A stretch of 64,000 bases of DNA. Origin: Burhinus oedicnemus. Its lineage: Eukaryota; Chordata; Aves; Charadriiformes; Burhinidae. Where the stretch lies: assembly GCA_008921705.1 (NCBI GenBank), contig VFFE01007013.1, positions 80,231-144,230 of the forward strand, read 5' to 3'. Below are positions 41,101 through 53,100 of the stretch, in pieces (the first letter of the stretch is position 1; every line of letters starts with the position of its first letter). The notes under the pieces are model-generated. The model was not told the origin of the DNA. It did not search any database and saw nothing but the letters and a program-made list of their open reading frames with translations. A program made the position numbers and the translations under genes.

Positions 41101-44100
41101 AGGAGAAACACACTTTCAACTGCCTTGACTCCTTTGATATAAGCTCTACTGGGGGATACATTTTCAGACCTGTTCTGAAGTAGGTTTTATGAGTTCATAA
41201 TGACAGATTTTTCTCATATTAGCAGCAGAGCCCAAGCAGTGCTCTACACATTTGGAGTGCTCATCAAATTCAGATTGACTTCTTAGAATCATAGAATACC
41301 AGGTTGGAAGGGACCTCAAGGATCATCTGGTCCAACCTTTCTTGGCAAAAGCACGGTCTAGACAAGCTGGCCTAGCACCCTGTCCAACTGAATCTTAAAA
41401 AGTGTCCAGTGTTGGGGAATCCACCACTTCCCTGGGGAGATTACTCCAATGGCTGATTGCTCTCATTGTGAAAAATTTTCCTCTTGTGTCCAGTCGGAGT
41501 GTTCCCAGGAGTAACTTGTACCCATGACCCCTCATCTTTTCCATGTGACTCCTTGTAAAAAGAGAGTCTCCATCTTCTTTGTAGCCACCCTTATACTTCA
41601 GCATAAGCATTAAGACTACCCCTACCATGACAGTATCTGAGGAGATTACTGCACCTATTTATTGGGCAGGGTGCTGAAGGTGGTTCTTTTCCCAAATACA
41701 GGAAAGACAGAGACAGTCTGTCAATGTTAATACAGCTGCACAGTTGGTACATGCTCGAGAGTGCCAGGACCTGAACCAAGGTGTCCTGATGTGCTGTCCA
41801 AGGGAACATCCTTCTGGTTAGCCTTTGAATTACTTGAAACTCCTGAATTGAATGTCTGGGTTGGGTGTATTTTTGGACGTTAACATTTTGTTTACCCTGA
41901 TAATTGTTATTAATTGGAAGAAAAATCCAAACATTGCTGAGGCAGTATGTGGAAATCATGACCCATCTCAATGCCAGTAGGGAGAATTTACTTTTCTTGT
42001 GGTATGTCATCCCATGTGATGTTCATTGCACAGCACAGCTTCTGTGGTGTGGTCTACGTGAGAATCGGAATGCAGGAGAAGGGCAGAAAGGGCTAGTGAC
42101 AATTCCTTTAAATTGTGTACTGAGACATTTCACACCTCCCCACAGCACCTTCCCCACAGTCCATCCCTTTCGGGGAAAAGTTCCAAGGGTGGCTGCACAC
42201 AATTTCTCTAGGCCTTGCATCTTTCTCTTCTGTGAAGGTGCAGTGTGGCCCTCATTATAATTTTAATTGGGATCAAGGGTTGTGCTTTACATAGGCACTA
42301 GAAGGTTTTAGAACATGTTGTGTTTTAGTGATTCCAGTTCCTCTGTCCCTGAGTGATGTTTTCTCAGGAGTTCATTACTGTTGAAAGGCAAGTTATGACC
42401 CAAAATCAGATGTACTATAGACAAAGTTACTTTTAAATGGGAAAAAACACTAGTGAGGCCACTCTTGGAGTACTGTGTCTGATTGTGGGCTCCTCAGTAC
42501 AAGAGAGACATGGACATACTGGAGAGAGTCCAACAAGGGGTCTCAAAGATGACAAAGGACTGGAGCATCTCTCCTATGAGAAAAGGCTGAGAGAGCTGAG
42601 ACTGTTCAGTCTAGAGAAGGCTCAGGGGAAATCTCATCAATGTGGTCAAACACCTGAAGGGAAGGTGCAGAGATGATGGGCCAGGAGCTTTTCAGTGATG
42701 CCCAGTGACAGGACCAGAGGCAATGGACACAGACTGAAACACAGGTTCCCTCTGAACAGCAGGAAACACTTTTTTAACTGTGAGGGTGACTGAGCACTGC
42801 CACAGGTTGCCCAGGGAGGCTGTAAATATCCTTGGAGATACCCTTAGAGATATTTAAAAGCTGTCTGGACATGGTCCTGGGCACGCTGCTCTAGGTGAGC
42901 TGGGAGAGTTGGACCAGATGATCTCCAGAGGTGCTTGACAACCTCAATCATTCTGTGATCCTGTGAAAGAAAAAAAAAAACAACCAAAAATGCTGTCTTG
43001 TTTTGAAAGCTAGATGATGTGCAGAAGACAATTGTTTCTGCAGCCTAATACCTTTGCTGTCAGTGCTGTTAAAGAGAGACTGCAATATGAGTCAGGAAAG
43101 ACATTAGTCATGGCCTGGTGAATGTGAAAAATATGTGAGATTAAGGATCTAGTTTTATAGCTTCTTTCATTTTACCAAGTGGAAAAGCAGTCTGATTGAA
43201 ATTATTGCATCAGATGACGTTGCTGAATGTCTAGTTTTCCCTTGCATGCATCACTCCTTGAACAGCAGTGTAACTGTCTTCAGCCTTTTCAAGGGCAGCT
43301 ATACTTTTTGTTTATCTCCAAAACACTAACTTGTGGGGCTGAAGAATACTCATACAGCATTTTGCACTCTAGGTTTAATAAATGCTTTGATAAATAAATA
43401 AAAGTAACTAAATGGAAGGAAGGAATTAACTATACTTCCTAACAGAAGTATTTTGAATTATTTTCATGCCAAGAATCAAAATGCTCTTTTGGGACCAATA
43501 TTCCTAAAATAACACATTATTTTAGTGTATAGCAAGGGACAAGCTATCAATCTACTTGCCTTCAAAATGTTAGCTGCCGTTTTGCTTCATAACTGCTTTT
43601 GGAATTTCCTAACTGATGGGAGTTCTGTCAAGGCTTTGCCCTTTTTTGGATTTGGTTTGGGGTGGGGTATTGGGTTTTTTTGGTTTGGGGTTTTTTTGTT
43701 TGGTTGGGGTTTTTATTTTAGGTTTTAATGGAATTGTTAAAATATCCACACTTAAAGCCAGACTGCCATGCCTACAAGACATGCAGTGTGAAAAAGGGAC
43801 GCTTCCTGGCACAAAGCTTGTTTTGCTGTGCACTGGGAATGTTCACCAGGGGTAGGATATAGAGTAGCTTATGTGCTGTATGTTTTTATTTCATCTTATT
43901 ACTCCCTGATTCCTTGTATGGACAAGAAAATAGGGTTCTAAAATACAGAAAGAAACATTGTAGGTATGAGAAAATTATTTTAGCCCCTGTTCTTCTGGCC
44001 ATTAGAAACAGAAGGATAATCACTTCAAAAGCATAAAGCCACAATGTCATTTCTGTGCTGTCCTTCTAGGTTTGCCTTCAATCTTGCCCACTCCCAGAGC

Positions 44101-47100
44101 TAATTTCTGCTGCGCTAATGCATCTGACTAGTACTTGCAGTGCTAGAAGTGTAGTGTTGGCCATAGGAAAGTTGCACATAGGTCAGAAATGAGACTGTTG
44201 GTATGAACAGGGAATTTACTATTACTAGGTGACGGCCTGAGGTTTTCACTTTTTTCCAAAGAAAATAAGGTAATTCTTTTGTCCCATTTTTGCGGTCACC
44301 TTTTTGTCACAGTAGTAGCTCTTTGCATTCATAGCAGCGATATGTAAACCTGGGAGGAAAGTGCAAGCTTGGGACTTCAACCCTTTGATTAGAGGTTTAA
44401 GCCTCTGAAACTGTCAGCAGACAGCAGCTGTTTTAAAATGAAGGGAACAGAAACAAACTTGTTTGGGGTGTGGGGATGAGGAGAAACAAGTGTATATTCA
44501 TTGGTCCCTTCTGCTTCATTTTGTCAACTGGCAGTTTTCTTCAAGTGCCTGTTAGGTCAATCCTTTAGGACACTTACGTCTAATCTCCAACAGCTTCAAA
44601 TCCTGACCACTCATATATCAAATGCCTGCACTACTATATCAGCCTTAGAGCTACTGTAGTACAAAGGAGCCTTGAAAAAGGGCTGACTCAAAGGACTATT
44701 TAATTCCCTGTGAGTTTAATGATACCTAACACTTTTTCTCTGGCTTGGAAAATACCCCAACAGAGTTTCGCTACAACTTTGTTGGTTTTGTTTTATATTT
44801 TGACATAGTCCAGCTCCTGGTGAAATTAGAATGTAATTGATGATCCTGTTATCTGATTTAGAAATAGAATGGAGCCTTCTTCCATGGAGAATCAGAGTTT
44901 ATATATCCATGATAAAAATATGACTGTGGAAGTAAGAAAAAGTCCTTTCTTAATGGAAGGCTTTGATGAAAGATTGGAAGATACATGTTGTTGCATTTGG
45001 AGCAAGTGTTTATCTTAACTTCTCTGTAACTTTTGAGAACAGGGTTGGTTCATCATGTCTACTAAGTTTGAATACTGTATGAAAATTGTCCACTGAGTTT
45101 CTGATATGAATTACTGTTTCTAATTTGATTACTATGTTAGTTATTGTATTTAACTTTTACACATTTTCATACATTTATATAGCAAAGGGCATATAGAAGA
45201 ACCTAGCTGTAGGCCTTTTCAAATCTTTTTTTGGATGTTGTTTTAATATGCTTTGCCACCCTAGAAGTGCAGTGCAGTTGTGTACGTGAGAGTTACCGAA
45301 GAAGATAGGTATTGTGAAACTGGGGCATACTTCTGCAGAAAGTTTTACATAATTAGCCATCACCCGTAGCTGTTTTACAGTAAAGTCTAGCCATTGCTTT
45401 ATCATTTTACCAAAATAAATAATACCTGTGTTTTTTCCATAAATCTAGGAAACAAACACTAGGAAATATCTTTAAGTGTTTGTTTGGAGTTTGGATTTTT
45501 TTGTGTTTGATTGGTTTTCTTGTTTTCAAATTTGGGGAAGAAAAGAAGTTTGTAAATAATTGTTATTTGTTAATTGACTTATAAAAATTATTTATGAGTC
45601 CTTGAACGGTAGAAGAATTTATATGCTATCCATTAAACATATCCAAAATTTGGATCATTGATGTAACACTGAAAATTTTTAAATCTTTCAAATCTACTTT
45701 TCAGCCAGTGGTATAAGAGTATGAACAATGGACAAGTAAGGTATATTTGAAAAAGTGAAAAAGCTGCCTATTCCTCCAAACTCTTCCATTTCTGGAATAG
45801 GCCCTTCTCATTTTTCTTCATTATCTGCCTTCTGTAGGAGACCAGAAGCACAAATGTCAAAATCATTTAAGATAAGCCTTTCTTGCAGTATTTCTAAGTT
45901 GTAGAGAAGAGGAAAGCATTGGCAGTTTTGCTGGGAAGACTATGCTCTTAAAGTTAATTGGCCAGCTTTTCAGAATCAGAAGTCGCAGTTCTGTTTTCTG
46001 TTTATGTTGTGATTAGTTTGACACATGTATTTCCACTGCCTTCAGTAGAATTATTTCTTATCTATACAGGAGTTAATTAGCGTTAATTGACCCTAACTGA
46101 TGAAATATGGCATTTTAGTGCCCAGCTGTGGAGTACATATTCACAGAGTCTTTTCAAATTTTGTTTATCATTACTTACAATATAAGACAGTAGGTGAAAT
46201 GCTGTTAGTATACTTCATCTTATCTTTCTTAACCCCATCGTTTGTTTTCTTTGCCTTTAGGGTGAACCTGGTTTGCCTGGCGTAGCAGGAGAGAAGGGAG
46301 AAGCAGGGCTTAAGGTTGGTATTGAAAATGGATTAAAAAGAGAAGCACACAGTACGTGAGTGCATGTATAGATGACAGTCATGCTTTCCAACTTGAGTTT
46401 ATATTCTGACTGGCTTTTAAGGATCTGCTCCTGCCAGTGATCAGGGCTGTAAGAGGCTTTACACATTTCACCATAAAGAAGCGTATTCTTCTGCTGTGCA
46501 TGTATGATTCCAGTTAGTGGCACTGACGCATATGCATCCACTGCCAAGTGAATGCTATATGCCTGCAAGTGTTTGGGAATTTGGGGACCTTTTTTAGAAA
46601 GGCTTTGTTTATGCTCCTTACAATGTGTTTCAGGCTTCTTTTCAAGAACTGCTGTGGTCAATTCTTTGACGAATGTCAGGGCTAAGTCTTGAGGGCTGAT
46701 CCTGCTATTATGGAAGTTAGCAACAAGACTCATTAGGAGCATGTCTCAGCCTGTATTTGTTACATCAGAATGTCTCTTTGCACTTATTTTATTATTAAAT
46801 AATTTGTTCTGCTGTTTTAATATTGAACAAGTGAAATAGAACATAAAACTTATGATAACTTCATTTAAAAGAAAGCTCCGAGATGATGGGATCTGCGGGC
46901 CTCTTGGAACGGGTAATGCTAAATTCTAATCCCATCAGCTGCGAGCGTGTGTCTTTGGTGCACATGTGCTCCTCAGCTGATGCTGTGCATCACGCTGCTG
47001 CTGACAGACACGCAGGGCAGGCTCTTTACATTTACTGACTGGCTGCTTGTCCATCAGGAATGAAAACAAACCATTCGGGAGCATGGCCTTTTCTTACTTT

Positions 47101-50100
47101 GTATACAGAAGAAGGCAAATTATGGCAGTTGATGCTTAATTCTTATTCACAGCTGTAGTCTTTGGGTTGCCTAGCGACTGCCAGCCATCAGAAGGGGCAA
47201 AGATGAGCCAGAGAGCAGTTCTGAGCCAGTAATGCAGAGATGAGTTGTCAGGGTCAGGCTGGTGTGCAAAAAAGCATTAGCCATTGAGCCAGTTTCTCAA
47301 GCAAGTAATAATTTTAAAAAATAATAGCTATAAGCCATCTTTTTGTTACAGAGAATGTAAGGTGCACTAAAGGCTCTTTGCTCTGAATTAATTATGAATT
47401 AGTTCAAGACACTTAAGGCTTTTTGTCTCTTCTGAGGAGCCTTCTAAGCCATTAACAGAATCATAAGACTGCCCTCACTTTCAGCCTTTGGATTTTTCCT
47501 TCATTCATTCCCAAAATAAGGAGAACCAAATGTAGAAGTCACCTAGGTCCTGGCAGGCCACTTCACAAAGGCGTATGCCTGTTTGTCAGGGTTTCATCTG
47601 GGACAAAATGGGAGGAAAAAGTCTTTACATGCAAATCATTAAGCTTTTAAAATTATGTTGAAAATATACTGTCTGTTGAGGTCTATTAAATTTACATATT
47701 TTATTGTTTATTGAAGATTTTCTTGTTTGATTTTATCATCTGAGACAATGTCATCAGTAGTGACATAATTGTTAGTAATTGACATACTAATGATAGTAAT
47801 ATTAACAATTTGATTTTTGCTTGTGTCAGTAACTTATGACTTCTTTGCTCCACTTATTTTCATCAGGGTGACCCTGGAGAAAGAGGAGAAAAGGTGAGAC
47901 ATGTTTCACTTCTGTTTTGGACAACTGCTTGGAGAATTGCCAGTGCACCGATTCAGAGTTTAAAAAGAAATAAATGCAGCTACTACCTAGAACTTGGGCA
48001 GCATTGTGCAGCCTTTACTAGTGTCAAATAAGACCTACTAATGGAAGTTACTGATCTGCAATCACTGCAGTGGAATTAGTCACAGAGAGCCATGTGTTAA
48101 AAGCTGCGTGGCTGAGCAACTGTGCAACTAATCCTAACTATGATTAGTCTCAGAAATAGATGAGCCCATCTGAATAGGGGAAAGATTCATACATTTCTCA
48201 TAACTTGGTTTCAATGCTCTGTCACTTGTGCGGAGTAAAACAATTAGGTTAACGGAGTGATAACTACATCGACTCTAAATGATATATGGGTAACCATTCT
48301 CCACATACTAAAAGTGTAGTCCTGGGTTCTCACTTGAGTCAGTTTAAGTAAGAGCAAGAGAATCTGCCTCAATTATCTTAGGCTATAGACTGTCTGGAGA
48401 GGTACCGGCAGCACAAATGGTACACTAAAAGTGCTCAGATTTGCAGTGAGTAAGGGAGGAGTTATTTCTCTTCACAGTCACACCAAGACAAGACAAGGGG
48501 GCAGAACGAGCATCACACAACAAAACGTGGGTGTAATTCTGCTCTTCCAGGGAGAGCGGCCATTAGGAGCATCCATATGAGGGTACATACTGAGTGAGAG
48601 TCAAGCTTCTGCATCTGTACAAGGGCAGTTTGGGAAATGGTGTAAGCCTTATTTTGAGTAGGAATCTGTACATAGACTCATCTTCTGTGAGTACACAGAG
48701 ATATTTTTTTAAAAAGTATGTTGCTTACATTCAAGTGCAATTTGCTCCTGAGAAATGTTTGCTGGTGTCTTTGCAGTTGCAATTGAATTTCACTTCCAGT
48801 CTGTGTAAATCCGTGTAATAGGCAGCTGCAGGCATGCTTTGCAAAGGCAATTCATTTCACGTTTTCAAAAGCACATCATAAAAATAATTCAGGGGAATCT
48901 TGAAAGCGTATACCCCACATGTAGAAGTACATAATTGGGAATCTCTTTTCATTAAATCATTACTTTCGTTAAAATTATATTTGTTGAAGAACTTCAGTAA
49001 TCTTTTGTTTGTTTTCAGACACAAAAGGAATAACTTAAAATGTTAACATATACTGAATTTCCATTATGTACAATCATTGTATTTTTCCATAATCAACCTT
49101 TGACTTTTCCTAAAAAATGTAATGATGACCGCCCTCAATATGCTTTATCATATCAAATGAACTTGGAATGACATTCCTAACAGTTACTGCTTCATGTTTC
49201 CATGTTTCATCAAGCCTCTAATGAAAGTGCTGCTAGATTGTTAACTAGTTCCCATTGTGTCAGTGACTGTGGTATATAAAATGATCTCTGTTATAAGTCC
49301 TCTGAATGGAATTTGACATTAAGGTTTTCAGAGCAGTATGACAGATACTGAGTATTGTTATTTGAATACTACTATGGTTATCTGACCAAGACCTACTAGA
49401 AAGTTTTTTAGCCTACTTAGACTCACCATTTATCAATATTTTTGTCATTTAAAATATTTCTCATACTTTAGATGAACCTCAAGTCCCACAGAAATTTTTG
49501 GCCTACAGTCTCATCTACAATGAAGACTTTTTGGTGTAGTTTGGACTTATTATATGGCTGTATTAATATACATGGAAATTGTGTCTTTTTATAGATAAAT
49601 CTTTTGAGATGTTTCTTTACAAAGATGTTTTTAAAATAGAAAATGTCTACCCAGCTATGAAAAAGTTATCTGAACAGCACTTTTTTAACAATAAACAATG
49701 CATAGAATTTATATAGAGATAACAGTCATTTTGGTGGCTCCTTGGAGGAGTGGCATTCAGTGAAGTTTTTCTAGTTTGTGAATCATTCATGAAGGACTTC
49801 AGACTCAGAGAGTATATACCATAAATTGCTTGAGAATCCTAATAAAAAGTATTGGAATTGTGTAACTGTAACCTGAATTTGATTAGATGCATTCAGGTGA
49901 ACGTCTGTTGGAAAAACCCATACGTACTGGTAATTTAAAATGCTGAATCATCATGAAATCATTCCTTCATTGCTAAACCACAGAGAACTAGGGAAGTCTG
50001 TAGACTACACCTACAGGAAGATAGTTATTTGATAGTCTGTGGGTTTTTTTGAGGACCTGTGAAAGGGATTAAAGTTATAGTGAAGACTGTGATCTTCACA

Positions 50101-53100
50101 GACATAATCAATCAAGAGACATAGCAGCTATATAAACCATGCTTCCTGACCGTGTCATAGAGAGATTGACTACCTGATTAACAAAAGTATCTTACTAATC
50201 ATGTTGGAATGCTGACTATTCTCTGCATGCTGTGTACTTACATAAAATCATTAAAATGTAATACGTATTTTAATTATAGGGTGATGCTGGAGAAAATGGA
50301 CTGAAGGGTGACACAGGAGAAAAGGTACACTGCTTATTAGTAGAGAAGAAAATGTGTTCTTTAGGCATGCTCACATTATGACCAGCTAATGAAAATAATA
50401 ATTTGATCAAAAGAAAAATGCGTTTTAAACTTTTTTTTTAAAAGATGCTAAGTGTTTTGACTGAACTAATTTTTATGAACAGCAGAAAAATTGTCACTGT
50501 TCTGTCCAATTAAGCATAAAATTCCTGACTTTATACAGCAGCAGCTTTAGTACAGGATACATTATCATGTGTCTAATTAGCACTCCTCTTTGCTGAAATT
50601 TGCATCATACAGAAGCTTTGGTCACAACCTGCCAGACTGTTGGAATTAGGTCTGCCAAGTTATAGCCATTTCTGATAAATCCTTTTACATTTCCCCTTCT
50701 CTGTTCCCCTCAAAGGGAGGGACCAAACCAATATGGGACAAAAAATATGGTATCATAATAGGTAACTTCCCTTCAAATTGCCAGCTGGACAATTCAGAGT
50801 TCAAGATAAAAACTACGTTTTAAATCTTTTTCTAGATGACATCAGCGATAACCTTACTTAATACCTTGTTAGCTCGTTGTTGCAAAGTACCAATGTGTGG
50901 TAGAAGTCACTAAAGACTAGACGCTGTCAAAATTTTATTTTACTTAGTTTTGATTTGGTTTATGTGAGACTCGTGCTGTATCATTGAAGAAAAAAATAAA
51001 TAATTGAACTTAAGTTTTTAAATACGCTTTACTTACACAAGTCATAGTCTTTAGCAGTCAGAGCAAAGCCTATGTTGCACAGGAAGAAGGGTCAATCATA
51101 ATGATCTTTTCTGGCCGTCACTTTGGAACTCACATGCTTCTAAAAACATTCATTTTAGTGACTACATTTGGGCAGAAGCATAAAAATTTCTTCTTGTACC
51201 CCTGTACGTGTAATTACTTAACCAACTCATGTCACTTTAGTGCAAGGAGAAATTTATGACAGATTTACCAAGCTGGTAAGGAATGCATGCAAATCTCTCA
51301 GGTCTTGTCATCTGGTTACAGTAAAGCTATGCTTTCAAGAGCACAAGGATTTTATGGGGCATATTCTAAAATCAGCAATGAAAAATAGACATTAGATTTA
51401 AGAATAGTCAAGTTATTTGATTCCCAGAGTTCATTTAAATAATACTTCATCTGCAGTCATGCTTATTAACCCAGATTAAAGTCTTAAGAACCTTATTTAG
51501 TTACTTGCACAATGCATGCCGGTAACATCATCTTGATCCACTTTTATGTGATTCAAAAATATAATCTCTTAGCAAGTATGAGGTTGTTGTTCAGAAAGAT
51601 AGTCGTGCAACAAGTACATGGGAAGTTAATAATCTCTCTGGGAAGCCTAGTGCAGCTTCACTTGTTGCTTTTCTACTTTGTCAACTGTGAGAGCAAGCTT
51701 GCATCCACTGGAATGCCCACACTGCACTGTGGTCTGCAGTGCGCACATCACCCTGCTTGGGATCTTGTTTAAGGAAAGAAAAAGTTCTCTTCATCTTTCT
51801 GTGGGAAATCCTTTGTCCCCGAGTATAATGTTTTAAATAGTTCCATGTGAGCTTTCAACAGTTTGGCAGTCTAGTTGGGATCAACTTGTGGAAAGTATAG
51901 GTCATCAGCAGACTTCTTATACTGGTGTATCTGAAGAAATTTCAATAAACTTGTTGAACTTTGTGATACAGAAGTCTCCCATCACTTGCAGCTTTCGTAT
52001 AAGTTTCAGAGGTGGGGTGGTGACATGGAAATACATGCTGTTTGTGTGGAGTGCATTGCTTTAACCCTAACAGGCTAGAATCCACTGCATGAATTTTGAG
52101 AACAGAGTGAGCAGAACTGTGACTTAGTTGACTTTCATTATTTTTCCTCCATTTTCCCTGCCTACAAGACAATCTGCCACCCAGAAAAAAGATCTGGATC
52201 TTATAGGAAAGCTGCAGCTTTCTGGTAGATAGCAGTTTCTGGTAGATAGCTCTGCAAACAGCAATTTGTAGGGAGCTTAGGAGGGTGGTTTTTGACAGAT
52301 TATTTAGGAGTGAGCATTAAACTCGGTGTCATTACATTACATTTGTACTACTTAACAAGGATTGTATTCTTTCCTGCTCTTCAGCATAGAGGGAAATTTT
52401 TACTCTATGATCGTTGTGTATAATGCTAGCATGAATTTGCCCAGCAATCACTAATCGTGTAAGTGTTAGAGGAAATCAGAATTACTACTACAGACAAATT
52501 TAATGAGCATGTTCACAGAGTAGCCTTGACTTTTTTCTATGTTTTTTTCATTTGTATTTTTTTCTGTATTGTGTCTGCAGTTTCTCTACTGGTGTCACGA
52601 TCATCCTGAGGAGGCAGTTAAACTTATTTTGACTATAAACCTTGCTATAATGCAGGGTTTCAAAGCAGCTCAATAGCATTCCTTCTGTGTTTTCCACTGA
52701 ATGTTTTCTATTGGGCAGGAGATCAACATAAAAACCATGTCTGATGTCTTAAAAGAAGCAGATTAAATCGAGTTCCAGCAAATTTAACAGCCAGCCTTAT
52801 TGATGCATTATGCTTATACGTATCTTCTGTTATAGTTTTTCCCTTCTACACAACCTGTGTGTTGTATTCGGGTAGCTCTGAAAAGTTTGGGGCATGTGTT
52901 ACATTACGGAACTTCACTACTGGATGAATACTGAAAGTTTTTGCCAGCTGAACACTTGTGGGGAGGAGCGTAAGACTTACTAAGGCTCAGTTTTTAAAGA
53001 CTGTTTTTAAGAGAGCTGCTGGATATATTGTTCAGAGATGAGATAAGGCTAGTATCCATTCAATTCTCAGGTGTTCAACCACATACATGTACAAACCCTT

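Larger units (their letters stand above)
36426..46260. other. COL25A1 intron (9.8 kb) with two CR1 fragments
   Basis: Contains a minus-strand CR1 at 41285-41630, a plus-strand CR1 at 42449-42967 and a G-run cluster at 43659-43709. No other gene seen; the open frames at 41904-42260 and 42437-42676 are not convincing, and the second lies in CR1. Confidence 0.8.

Noticed and set aside
46257..46742. 161-codon frame on the minus strand
   Set aside because: It is the antisense of the 46261-46314 collagen exon plus intron. Its Pro/Gly-rich end is a mirror of Gly-X-Y codons.
51080..51130. Possible very old CR1 3' end (AATGATCTTTTCTGGCC)
   Set aside because: Only a short resemblance to the CR1 ATGATCTTT region, with no octamer end or body. 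Not enough to call.
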